Shown here: positions 1 to 10,000 of the stretch, one piece after another
Layout: each line of letters opens with the position of its first letter
Numbering within the stretch: the first letter of the stretch is position 1
Source: Saprospiraceae bacterium UBA3362
GTDB taxonomy: Bacteria > Bacteroidota > Bacteroidia > Chitinophagales > Saprospiraceae
Direction: 5' to 3'
Length of the DNA: 64,000 nucleotides
NCBI GenBank assembly: GCA_002360455.1
Contig: DEQQ01000081.1
Location: 14,925 to 78,924, forward strand
The notes under the pieces: model-generated
Databases searched by the model: none
Told to the model about the DNA's origin: nothing
What the model saw: only the letters and a program-made list of their open reading frames with translations
Translations under genes and position numbers: made by a program

Positions 1-2100
1 TACAAATGCCTTGGAAATAATAGGTACGAAATTCTTATGCATTTACGAAGAGATTGCATCAATGGTCAGGCTCCTTTTGACAATCCGGCCAGCCTTGGCA
101 TCTTCGATGAAAACAATAATTTGTATGCATCGTATGACATGCCATTACAAACCGCAGATACATTGAATGAAACAATAATAACCAATTGCGGCCAAATTGG
201 AGGTGATGTTTGTGTTCATACTACAACTTATACAATTGTTGTTGATCTACCCTTCCAAAAAGGAGGATACACTCTAGCCTATCAGAGATGTTGTAGGAAT
301 TACACTATTAGCAATTTGGCTGACCCTCAGAATGCAGGAACGACATTGACCGTGGTAATCAGTGAAGACGCTCTGAAAGAATGCAATTCCAGTCCGGAAT
401 TGGGAGCTTTCCCTCCTGTTTACATTTGCGGAAACAACCCTATTCAATTTGATCTTATGGCCAAAGACAAAGAAGGCGACAGTTTGGTTTACTTGATGTG
501 TAATGCCATTCATGGCGCAGATCAAATAAATCCCAGACCGCTTGTCCCCTCCAATCCTCCGTACGAGAAATTATTGTACAAAGCCCCCTATTCGGTCAAT
601 AATATGATTGGTGGAAATCCTGCGTTGAATATAGACCAACACAAAGGAATCATGAGTGGGTTTGCAGAAAACTTTAGAGCTCAATACTTGGTAACTTACT
701 GTGTTCTTGAGTATCGCAAAGGCATATTGCTGTCCACAATGTATCGCGAATTTCAAATCAATGTTAGACTGTGCAACACCTTGCCAATAGCTGACTTTAA
801 ACTTGAGCTTGATCAATGCAAAAAGCCGGTAGAATTAAAAATTATTGATCAATCCAAAGATCTGTATTCAGTGATCACAAATTGGAATTGGGAATTTAAT
901 CTAAACAATATAAAATCAAGTCAGTCGGGCAGTTCTCCAAGCCTAACTCTTCCGGACAGTGGCAGTTTGAGAGTTCAATTGACTGTCGGATCTCGTGAAG
1001 GATGCAAAGACAGCCTAAGTAAGCAAATCACTTTTAATTCTATTGTTCCAAATCTAGAGAACAAATATTTCAAAATTTGCAAAGGCGATACGGTACGATT
1101 GATCAACCTAAATGCAAATAAGGGCAACCAAAAATGGACTCCAACGACCGATCTTTCTTGCAGCACCTGCAGTAGCACCCTTGCTTATCCAAAACAAACG
1201 ACCGCCTATATATTGACTTCAAGCGATCAATCCTGCTCGATTTCTGATACGGTAAACATCGAAGTAGAAAATTGTATTCAAGATTCTTGTGAATTTAACT
1301 TGGATAAAGTCTGCCTTCCTAATGGACAAATTTTGGTTACGGCTATAGGCGCTCAACAATTACCGATTCAGTCTAGCTACAGCTGGGATCTATACTGGCT
1401 TATTAAACTAAAAAATACCTCCAACTGGATTAAAATTAATAGAACGAATCCAATAACAGTCAATGATGGCGACCTTGTAAAATGTTACAGCACTCGATAT
1501 TCATGGCCTCCAAAATATCCAAAAACTAAAGAATTTGCAATACCCTGCTTAAGAATACATGAAGAAGAAATGAAATTAACCTGCAATGGACCCTGCGATC
1601 AACTTAATTTTATTTTATCTTCTTGCGAAGACGATATTGACAGTAAGCAAAATTTGAATTTTCCCTCCAATCTATGCAAATCAATATGTGCTTCAAAATG
1701 TGAATACATTATTGCTTTATTCGAAACCAATGGCACATTAATAAATGACAAAGAGTACGACATTACTTGGTCTAACAGAAGCAAAGGCTCCTATGTAACT
1801 CTAGGTGGAAATTATCACGACAACCTTCATGTAACTGTAAAAAAAGGAGATTGTTATTGGTATGGCCACTACACAAAACTATGCGAAAACTACAATTCAT
1901 TACACGGCCTTTCTGAACTATCTAGCCGAACCGGAAAATTAAAAATTTCAGATCTTCTGAATTCAAAAGAACCATACACCATCTATAATGTGATGGGTGA
2001 AATCATCAGCACAAAGATTGACCAAAATGGACTTCCAACAGGAGTATATTTCATCAAAACAAATAATGAAATGATAAAGTGCTTTATTGAAAATCACTAA
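1..2100 (+). CDS. Secreted PKD-like surface protein with T9SS sorting domain (5' partial)
   Basis: The reading frame is already open at base 1, so the true start lies outside the window; the first internal ATG is at 37. The first visible residues (YKCLGNNRYEI, then RDCING) match the opening of a repeat seen in large Bacteroidota gliding/PKD surface proteins. A PKD-like stretch follows at about residues 260-350 counted from base 1 (key WNWEF). Next comes a Cys-rich module with CKGDTVRL and a WTP..DLSC..C pattern. The last ~75 residues form a T9SS type A sorting domain (VMGE, LPTGVYFIKT). The protein is inferred to be exported by T9SS and held at or released from the cell surface. Its ligand is unknown. 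The 3' end overlaps the convergent PLP-enzyme gene by 17 bases. Confidence 0.8.
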   Translation, partial: YKCLGNNRYEILMHLRRDCINGQAPFDNPASLGIFDENNNLYASYDMPLQTADTLNETIITNCGQIGGDVCVHTTTYTIVVDLPFQKGGYTLAYQRCCRNYTISNLADPQNAGTTLTVVISEDALKECNSSPELGAFPPVYICGNNPIQFDLMAKDKEGDSLVYLMCNAIHGADQINPRPLVPSNPPYEKLLYKAPYSVNNMIGGNPALNIDQHKGIMSGFAENFRAQYLVTYCVLEYRKGILLSTMYREFQINVRLCNTLPIADFKLELDQCKKPVELKIIDQSKDLYSVITNWNWEFNLNNIKSSQSGSSPSLTLPDSGSLRVQLTVGSREGCKDSLSKQITFNSIVPNLENKYFKICKGDTVRLINLNANKGNQKWTPTTDLSCSTCSSTLAYPKQTTAYILTSSDQSCSISDTVNIEVENCIQDSCEFNLDKVCLPNGQILVTAIGAQQLPIQSSYSWDLYWLIKLKNTSNWIKINRTNPITVNDGDLVKCYSTRYSWPPKYPKTKEFAIPCLRIHEEEMKLTCNGPCDQLNFILSSCEDDIDSKQNLNFPSNLCKSICASKCEYIIALFETNGTLINDKEYDITWSNRSKGSYVTLGGNYHDNLHVTVKKGDCYWYGHYTKLCENYNSLHGLSELSSRTGKLKISDLLNSKEPYTIYNVMGEIISTKIDQNGLPTGVYFIKTNNEMIKCFIENH

Positions 2101-2965
2101 ACTTGGCATCAAAGAACGGTTTCAATTTGTGTCTCTGATTGTAATCACGCCATGATTGCAATCCTCCTGTATGTAAAAAATAAACAGTATCAAATAATTT
2201 CAAAAACTCTGCCTGATTTTGAAGTCCATAATACAATCTTCCGGTATATAGAGGATCCAACAATACATTGGTAGAAGAATAAAAGGAAATGATTTCATCC
2301 ATCATCTCGCTATTGTATTTTCCATAAGCAGGAATTTTCTCATTAGAGATATAATACACACGCGGATGAATTAGCTTTTCTGCAGATTCAACTGCTGCCA
2401 AACATAAAAATCGAACATGTTTTGTGCTCATCAACATAGCCTTAAGACCTATCTGAGTTCCGCTTGCTGTCAAGATAACCGTCTTCTTATCATCAAACCC
2501 GAACGGCAACTCCATCATCATTTCACAATAGGCTTGTGACGCGAACAATAAGCTTCCTCCATAAGGTATAAAATAATCAGTCTCATTCGAATCGATGTCT
2601 ACAAAATTCCAATGATTCCATTCTTTTCTGCTTAAATATATTAATTCTGTTCCCCATTTTTTTAGATCCGCATGTGTTGCAGAATCATTGTAGCTTATTG
2701 GAACATATAATAATAAGGGAATATTCTGCTGATAACAATAATAGGCCAAAGCATGAGAATAATTAGAATAGACAGTAGCCTTACTGACAATTCTTTTCTT
2801 ATTAGAATTCGAAAAATCCGCGAATGAGTACTTGAGCTTTCGCCATTTATTACCGGATAGTATTGGATGAATCAAATCATCCCTTTTGAACCAAATCGCT
2901 CTATTCAAAAATGGAATAGTATATTTTTCTAAAGGAGAAGGAATGATAAAATCACCCGGTTCCAT
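2084..2965 (-). CDS. PLP-dependent ACC deaminase / D-cysteine desulfhydrase family enzyme
   Basis: A 293-residue protein of the fold-type II PLP enzymes related to 1-aminocyclopropane-1-carboxylate deaminase and D-cysteine desulfhydrase. The N-terminal signature FKRDDL...SGNKWRKL holds the lysine expected to bind PLP. A Ser/Thr/Gly loop (TASGTQIGLK) fits the phosphate-binding site, and HTGG near the C terminus is also typical. The family acts on small amino acids (D-Cys, ACC); the substrate here cannot be told from sequence. It starts 7 bases after the corA stop and is probably co-transcribed with it. The 3' end overlaps the convergent surface-protein gene. Confidence 0.8.
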   Translation of the reverse strand: MEPGDFIIPSPLEKYTIPFLNRAIWFKRDDLIHPILSGNKWRKLKYSFADFSNSNKKRIVSKATVYSNYSHALAYYCYQQNIPLLLYVPISYNDSATHADLKKWGTELIYLSRKEWNHWNFVDIDSNETDYFIPYGGSLLFASQAYCEMMMELPFGFDDKKTVILTASGTQIGLKAMLMSTKHVRFLCLAAVESAEKLIHPRVYYISNEKIPAYGKYNSEMMDEIISFYSSTNVLLDPLYTGRLYYGLQNQAEFLKLFDTVYFLHTGGLQSWRDYNQRHKLKPFFDAKFSDFQ

Positions 2966-2972
2966 AAAGTGA

Positions 2973-3926
2973 TTACAGAATTTTTTTTCGCTTTAAAATC
3001 CAGGCTAAAAGCAGTCCGGTTCCGGCAGTAAAAAGGATTATGAGATAAAAACTTGCCGACGAATTTCCCATATTTAATGGCATTGGAACATTCATACCAA
3101 AAAAGCTGGCAATCAAGGTAGGAACCATGAGTAGAATGGTAATTACAGTCAAACGATTGATAAAAATATTGAGATTGTTGGAGATTATCGAAGCATAAGC
3201 TTCCATTGTTCCATTCAAAATATTAGTATACAACTGAGCAACCTCCCTTGCCTGATTGCTGTCCACTATAATATCTTCAAACAATTCGTCGTAATCCACA
3301 TGATCTTTTGTTCCCAAAAAATCGGTCCTCTTCATTTTAATTTTTAAAAGCTCATTGGCACTCAGTGAATTCACGAAATAAACCAAACTTTTTTCAATTC
3401 TCAACAAGGACTTCAACTCTTGGGAGCGGGAAGAATGATAAAGCTCTTGCTCTATCAACCCTCTTTTTAAATTTAATTTTTTGAGGTATTCCAAAAAAAG
3501 GAGAACGTTTTGCTCAAAAATTTGCAGAATAAAAACTCGCTCGTCCATTGTATTGACTCTTTTAATTCTCCCTTCAAGAAACTTAGACATTACAGGACTT
3601 TCTTCTGCACATATTGTAACAATTTTGTTCTGACAAAGTACAATACCCAATGGTACGGTAATAAAAATGGGGTCGTTTTCTTTTTCTGCATCATTTATCA
3701 CAGGCGTGTGCAAAATAATACTCCTTGCTTCGTCGTATTTTTCATAACGAGCTCTTTCTTCAGGATCCAAAGGATCCGAAAGAAAATCAATTTCTATACC
3801 CAACTGATTTGCAAATTGCTCCAATTCGCCCGGCTCAAAAGGTGAGCTGACGTGAATCCATGAGGCCTCAAATAAGGTTTTGACTTCCCTCAAAGACTGA
3901 GCCGATCCAAGATAATAGCGGATCAT
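2973..3926 (-). CDS. corA: CorA family magnesium/divalent cation transporter
   Basis: 317 residues. It has the CorA architecture: a long soluble, mostly helical N-terminal domain, then two transmembrane helices at the C terminus (about residues 255-277 and 290-312). The signature GMN tripeptide (FFGMNVP) lies just after the first helix, forming the periplasmic entrance of the pentameric channel. The C terminus is basic (LKRKKIL), as usual. It probably mediates Mg2+ uptake at the inner membrane. A strong Bacteroidota promoter lies upstream, and the PLP-enzyme gene follows after 7 bases. Confidence 0.93.
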   Translation of the reverse strand: MIRYYLGSAQSLREVKTLFEASWIHVSSPFEPGELEQFANQLGIEIDFLSDPLDPEERARYEKYDEARSIILHTPVINDAEKENDPIFITVPLGIVLCQNKIVTICAEESPVMSKFLEGRIKRVNTMDERVFILQIFEQNVLLFLEYLKKLNLKRGLIEQELYHSSRSQELKSLLRIEKSLVYFVNSLSANELLKIKMKRTDFLGTKDHVDYDELFEDIIVDSNQAREVAQLYTNILNGTMEAYASIISNNLNIFINRLTVITILLMVPTLIASFFGMNVPMPLNMGNSSASFYLIILFTAGTGLLLAWILKRKKIL

Positions 3927-3971
3927 CCGATGGAGGCTCTATATTTGGTTTTGCTATTTTCATTAATACCG

Positions 3972-4001
3972 CAAACTTATAAAAATTAATTCCAAAAACA
4001 A
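3972..4001 (-). promoter_or_regulatory. Bacteroidota-type promoter for corA
   Basis: On the minus strand, TTG (3999-4001) is followed by a 19-base spacer and then TAAGTTTG (3972-3979), an exact match to the Bacteroidota -7 box TAnnTTTG with correctly spaced -33 element. The corA ATG lies 46 bases downstream of the box. Confidence 0.65.
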
Positions 4002-4065
4002 TGCCATCCATCCAGTTTATTTTCTTCTTCAGAAATTACACATAGACATTATTAACATATAATTT

Positions 4066-4719
4066 TTATGATTTTGTAGCTTGTTGAGATTGTTGCTTGA
4101 TTTCACGGTTCCAATTTGCAAAACCGTAAATAGCCAATATTAAAAAAATAAAATATTCAAAACTCACAAAAACAATTCCTTTGGAATAATAAAGAACGAT
4201 ACATATACAGTTTACCAAAATCCAAAGCCACCAGTTTTCTACTATGCGTCTTGCAAGCAGTGTGTTGGCCACTATACTCATTACTGCTACCAAAGAATCC
4301 CAATAAACGTAGGAAGCTCTCTCGGGAAAAACAGAAGGAAACCATAAATGCAAATTCCCTATTAAATAAGCAAAAATCAATGTACCAAAACAAATCAGCA
4401 AAACATAAAACCTCCTTTCATTCACAGACAATAACTTAATAGGAATCCTCTCCAATGGATCTCCTTTCCAAAAAAACCAACCATAAACACCAATGGCAAA
4501 AAAATAAACCTGTAGCAGCATGTCCGAATACAAACGCACTTGAAAAAAAATGAAAAAGAAAAGAATGATATTGATTAATCCTATCGGCCAAGTAAGAACA
4601 TTATTCTTTGCGGCCAGCCAAACAGCAATAATCCCTGCGATGGTTCCCACAAACTCTATATAACTCACATTATACTGAAAAACCCGAAAAAAAACATTTT
4701 GCACACTTACAAAGTCCAT
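4066..4719 (-). CDS. pnuC: PnuC-family nicotinamide riboside transporter
   Basis: 217 residues, largely hydrophobic, with about seven membrane segments. The N-terminal part (EFVGTIAGIIAVWLAAKNN, then WPIGLIN) and the downstream GVYGWFFWKG are typical of PnuC, which takes up nicotinamide riboside or related vitamin precursors by facilitated diffusion for NAD synthesis. I chose ATG 4719 rather than the in-frame TTG 24 bases upstream (4743), because that TTG falls inside a consensus -7 promoter box. No riboswitch was recognised in the short leader. The pbpC gene ends just upstream, but the promoter suggests independent transcription. Confidence 0.88.
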   Translation of the reverse strand: MDFVSVQNVFFRVFQYNVSYIEFVGTIAGIIAVWLAAKNNVLTWPIGLINIILFFFIFFQVRLYSDMLLQVYFFAIGVYGWFFWKGDPLERIPIKLLSVNERRFYVLLICFGTLIFAYLIGNLHLWFPSVFPERASYVYWDSLVAVMSIVANTLLARRIVENWWLWILVNCICIVLYYSKGIVFVSFEYFIFLILAIYGFANWNREIKQQSQQATKS

Positions 4720-4740
4720 GTTGCAAAGTAAAGAATTTCT

Positions 4741-4748
4741 CAAAGATA
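4741..4748 (-). promoter_or_regulatory. -7 promoter box before pnuC
   Basis: TATCTTTG on the minus strand matches TAnnTTTG exactly and ends 21 bases before the chosen ATG. A TTTG lies 24 bases upstream, slightly too far for an ideal -33 element. Confidence 0.45.
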
Positions 4749-4786
4749 TTTTTAGTTTACTTTTTAAAAAAGCAAACTACAGTTCA

Positions 4787-7099
4787 TTATCTTATGTTGA
4801 TAGTTATCATTGCGGAATTTCCTTGGGCGTCATTTATAGCATAAACATGTTTACCGACTGTAGGGGTATGCGACAAAATATGGTTGTATCTTGTTTTTCC
4901 TATAAAATTTTGATCATAAAACCAAAACAGTTCTTTATCTGCATCAATATGCGTTGCTTCCAAAACCAACTCATTAAGTTGCTCATCCAAATCTACCGGG
5001 AGTTTAATATCGGCATTGTCAAGCGGATAGATGAAAGACAGTGGATTTGCATGACCCGAAATACACATTGACGAGTAGGGATAATCCTGAAATGCATTAC
5101 CTGATGTTTGTTTTGCAAAATATTGAGCCAAAGCAGGCAGAATCAAAGCCTGTATTGGTTTATGATTTTGACCGCAATCATAGTCCACTCTCAGCCCCGA
5201 TACCGAGTCAATCAAAATAGTTTGATGCCATTTGCAATGGGCAAGATCCAAGCTCATTTTTGTAGTCCATATACTATCTACCTCATCACACATTTCAGAT
5301 TTTTGATAGCCACTTGCCTTACAAACTTGAATCTGTTTGAGTTCATTATAAGGAACCATCCAAACAGAATGATCATTCAGATATTCAACAATCTCAAACA
5401 TTAGAGGAGCTGCAGTGTTCAAGCCTATTAATCCAGGCCTGGCAAGTCCGCTGGCATTGCCCACCCAACATACAATAGTATATTTTGGCGTCATCCCAAT
5501 ACACCAAGCATCCTTGTGACCGAATGAAGTTCCGGTTTTCCAAGCCAAATTTTCCATGCCTAATTTCACAGACTGTTCTTTGTCTTCATAGCTGGTGATC
5601 AATGCCTTTATCATTAAATAGATGGAACCTGTAGAAAACAGTTTCGAATTGAAATATTTATTATTCAAAGAATTTCTGTGATGAACAAAAACATCAAACC
5701 GACCGGGGTAAACAGCTTTTTGCTCATTATTCAAATCGGATAAATACTGTCTAACCAAACCGGAATAAACTGTTGCCAAATCCCAAGCACTCACCTCTGC
5801 ACCTCCCAAAATCAATGAAAGACCATAATCATCGGCTTTTCTAAACAAAGATCTAAATCCTAATTTTTTGAGTTCTTCGTAAAAGAAATCGACTTTGTAC
5901 TCATTTAGTAAGCTGACAAACGGAATGTTAAGTGATTTGGATAAACAGAGATTTGCAGGCGCATAACCCATATATTTCTTCGAAAAATTTTCCGGAGAAT
6001 AGTTATGAAATGAAATAGGAATATCCAAAAGCAAAGATTGAGGGCTTATAAGTGCTTTATCCAAAGAACCTGCATACAACAAGGGCTTAAGAATACTTCC
6101 GGAGCTTCTTTTAGCTTGAATCATATCTACCCAAAAGTTCTCAGCTTTTGAACTTTCCATGCTGTTCCCTATATAGCTCACTAACTCACCGCTCGCATTA
6201 TCTATCACGATACAAGAGGCATTTTCAATTCCATTTTCTTTTAACTTCAAACTGTGTTTCGAAACCAATTTTTGGACTGCGACTTGTTTTGAATAATCAA
6301 TAGTTGAATAAAATAAAATACTGTCTTTATAAGATTTAATTAAATAATTTAAACAGTGATGACCCTTATCTTCTAAAGAATTCTTCTGAATATCGGGACT
6401 TTCTAAAGTGTACAATTGAAATTGTTCGTCGGTCAAAATTCGTTTTGTTTTCAGTTGAAACAGCAATCTTGTTGCCTTTGATGTAAGCAATTCCTTATTT
6501 TTTCCAACGAGTGATGGTTGATTTGGAACAACAGCAAGCATGGCCGCTTCCATCCAAGACAGTTGATTGATTGATTTCTGAAAGTACATTCTAGAGGCGG
6601 ACTCCAATCCGATCAAATTAGAACCGAACGGAGCGTTTTGAGCATAAAATTTTATTATTTCTGATTTAGAATATAGAAATTCTAATCCAATTGCCAGACT
6701 CATTTCTGTAAATTTATCCCAAACCCCCGAAGACTTTTTGTGTCTCAGCATTTTTACAAGTTGCATGCTCAAGGTGCTTGCTCCGGAAACTATCTTTCGA
6801 TGTTTTATATTAAGATAAACAGCGCGCATGATTGCAATAGGATCTACGCCAAAATGAAAATAAAAATGTTCATCTTCATATTGGAGAATACAACGAACAT
6901 ACTTCTCGGACAAACGACTGCTCAAGGGCAGTTTCCATTGTTGTTCTAAAGAAACTCTTGCAGAAATTAATTCTCCATTCTTTGCAAGCAACATGGGAGA
7001 ATACAAATACTGTTGCTTAAGAGATAAAGCCATCGCTGTGCAAATCAATAAATAGGAAAATAACAGCAGCAAGGCCAATTGAATCAATTTCCTGCCCAC
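4787..7099 (-). CDS. pbpC: Penicillin-binding protein 1C (bifunctional peptidoglycan synthase)
   Basis: 770 residues. A single N-terminal membrane anchor (about residues 5-27) is followed by a GT51 glycosyltransferase domain (catalytic EDEHFYFH; GASTLSMQL). Next comes a transpeptidase domain with the SxxK motif (GSILKP), an SxN motif (KSLN) and KTGT. A C-terminal domain of ~90 residues is typical of PBP1C. The start is GTG and shares its G with the TAG stop of the upstream alpha-2-macroglobulin gene (1-base overlap), so the two are translationally coupled. In E. coli the same pair (yfhM-pbpC) links a protease trap to cell-wall repair. Confidence 0.93.
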   Translation of the reverse strand: MGRKLIQLALLLLFSYLLICTAMALSLKQQYLYSPMLLAKNGELISARVSLEQQWKLPLSSRLSEKYVRCILQYEDEHFYFHFGVDPIAIMRAVYLNIKHRKIVSGASTLSMQLVKMLRHKKSSGVWDKFTEMSLAIGLEFLYSKSEIIKFYAQNAPFGSNLIGLESASRMYFQKSINQLSWMEAAMLAVVPNQPSLVGKNKELLTSKATRLLFQLKTKRILTDEQFQLYTLESPDIQKNSLEDKGHHCLNYLIKSYKDSILFYSTIDYSKQVAVQKLVSKHSLKLKENGIENASCIVIDNASGELVSYIGNSMESSKAENFWVDMIQAKRSSGSILKPLLYAGSLDKALISPQSLLLDIPISFHNYSPENFSKKYMGYAPANLCLSKSLNIPFVSLLNEYKVDFFYEELKKLGFRSLFRKADDYGLSLILGGAEVSAWDLATVYSGLVRQYLSDLNNEQKAVYPGRFDVFVHHRNSLNNKYFNSKLFSTGSIYLMIKALITSYEDKEQSVKLGMENLAWKTGTSFGHKDAWCIGMTPKYTIVCWVGNASGLARPGLIGLNTAAPLMFEIVEYLNDHSVWMVPYNELKQIQVCKASGYQKSEMCDEVDSIWTTKMSLDLAHCKWHQTILIDSVSGLRVDYDCGQNHKPIQALILPALAQYFAKQTSGNAFQDYPYSSMCISGHANPLSFIYPLDNADIKLPVDLDEQLNELVLEATHIDADKELFWFYDQNFIGKTRYNHILSHTPTVGKHVYAINDAQGNSAMITINIR

Positions 7100-10000
7100 T
7101 ATTCCTTTATCTCAATATCAGATTTTTTGTAAACTGCATTATATGCCGGATGGTACATGGCCTCTGTGTAAAACATAGGCGACGGATACTTGCCGGGATA
7201 AGAAACTAAGAGCGGGATAATAAACGATCTTGACTGTCGTTTATCCAAACTAAAATAATCCATCACTCGATCATCTCTTATATCTCTGTAGTCTTCATTT
7301 TCATTTGTCCGAAAATCAGACAATCTATCATTTCTGATTTCAAAACCTGATGGAAATATGGAAGTCAAGGCAATTCTATCAATTTTGCCGTATGTGCCGT
7401 CATTACTTACTGTCACAACGGCGTTGATCTCATCTCCCACTTTGAATTGCACTCCGTTTGATTTGCCGTTGGGGGTGTATTCCACTTTGATATTCAAAAC
7501 CTTATTTGAGCTTTCTATATCCTTATTCAAGAGCTTGCCAGATTGAATTATACTAAACAAAACAGGCGCTGAATTTTTATTGGTGAAGATAAATTTTCCA
7601 TTACTAGTATTGCTCAGAGACTGAGAATAATATTGAATTTGCCCGGATTTAGACAGTTTCTCACCATTCCAATCAAGATCAAAATTAAGTCCTAAATTAG
7701 TATAATTTTTCATGATTTTTGATATACTCAAAAGGATCATCGACATCTCTTGAGTTGACAGATAGTTGGAATACTCAATTTTCTCTCCTATTGAATTAAT
7801 CAATTCTGCAGATTCCTTTTTCTTATCCATATCGACTAAACACATGGCTATCATTGCGTCATCTCGAGTCTGAGAACCAAATGTATAATAAGAATATGGA
7901 TCAGAAGTTTTTTCAACATTAGTTATCATCTTTTCTGCCAAATCTTTTTGGCCATTTTTATAATATGTCGCAGCCAAAAGAAAAGTGGCCAAACCTGTTT
8001 TTTTGGGCATCTCTTTCAATCGATTCATTGCTGCCCAGTCAACATTACCTGCGAGACTCAAAACATAAAGACTATAAGCTTGAATATCCATTTCCCTAAA
8101 ACCATCCTTATCCAATTTACTAGATCGCACTTTAACTTCCGATTGAACAGTTTGCATACAATACTTAACTAGTTCTTCAGGAACTTTGAAAGATTGTTTT
8201 TTGGCTTCCAATAAAAAATGAACAGCATAAACATGAGCCCAACTGTAATAATAAGAACCGTGTTGCCAGTAATTAAGTCGATTATTGGCATCTCTATAAC
8301 TGTTTATTTTATCGATCGCAGATTGAACATTAGTTTGAATATTGGTTTTTTGTTCGATGGTCAAATTTTGATAAGTCATTAACATTAATTGTGGAAAAGC
8401 TCCTGAAGTAAGCTGTTCCAGACAACCATGAGGATAATGAATTAATTTGCTTAAATATTGATTGATGTTGATTCCTTTAAACAAGGACAGCTCCATACTT
8501 ACATTTCGAGTTCCTTGCATACCATAAGCCGGTAAGTTTTGTTGAATTGTTTGTCCGGGCTCGACCCAAAACGAGTTAGCCTTTGTACTGACAGGATTTG
8601 GATTAAGAACCATTGTCTGGACTGATGCTTCAGATTTTGAAGCACCGGAAGACGCAATTACTTTTAATTCTGCCTGCCCTTCGAGTTCTGAAGCCTTTAC
8701 CGTAAAATAGACTATTTTCTCTCCTTTATTAGAAAATTGGACAGTTTGTTCTTGTAAGCCTACAAGCTTTAAGGCTCCGGAAGAAATAGCCTCAACGTTT
8801 ACGGATTGAATATTTTTTTGATTAACAAAAATATGAACCGGAACTTTTACTTCATCGAGCACTGAGGTCACACGAGGAAAACTCATTTGGGCCATCAAAT
8901 CCTCCGAGACTTCTATCATTTTTTCTTGATTGCCGTATTTTCCCGAATTGACTGCTACAACCATGGCACGTAAGGCACCATAATAATTACTGACTTTGAA
9001 TTCATGTTTTCGCTTTTCATTTTTCTTTAGCAATTGAACACCTGAATGCAATACAATAGGTTTGAATCGCTTGATCCGATCCAATTCTACTGCCGACAAA
9101 GCTTTATCTCCACCTACAGAAATGTTTTTGTAATTTAGATATTGAGAGATATCAATAATTTGCTGATAGCTATCCCAAGAATTTAATAAGAATGCTTCTT
9201 TTGCAAAAAACTCTTGATAAGGATTAGGAGTTTTAAATCGCGTTAAATTCAATAAACCTTCATCAACCAAGAATATTTGATAGGCCATCATCTCTCCCTT
9301 TTGTTCTGAGATTTCTACAGAAAAAGATTCTCCCGGCTTTACTCTTTCGGACACTTGGAGTTGAGGCAAGAGTTTCCTTGAAGAAGACTCTACCTGAACA
9401 GGGACAACTCCATACAACCTCAATGGCAGATCATTTTTCTTATTCTGAAATCCTTGAATCATTTGCACGTCCAAATAAACATTGGGGATCATATTCTCTT
9501 CAACAACAAAATCAAATTGATGATTCTGGCGATCTGCATTGACTGTGTAAGATTTTAATATTCTGTCCTGTTTGACCACCGAAATAAGATATTTGGCATT
9601 ATTGCCTGCAGGTAAGTTGACTGTTACCTTTTCTCCAACCTGATATAATTCTTTATCTGTTTTCAATTTGAGCTTGGACAATAAATCAGCTTGATTTGAT
9701 TCATCCAAATCATGATACCAACTTGAATAAAAGTACTGCCCTGCAACATAATTATTTTTTGTATTGGTGACACGGATATAATAGTTATCAAAATTCGTAG
9801 ACAAATCCAGCTTTACAACAGCTTCTCCATTTCCATTTGTCCTAACTTTATAACTCTTGCTCAATTCATAAAAATTTTTATCATCATAGCTTGATCTTGT
9901 GACAGAGTACCACCAAGACCAATTCACATGAAATAATTCTACATTCAAATCTCTATTGGAAACAGGCTTCGCAGATTTATCCAGAACAATAATTTTTGCC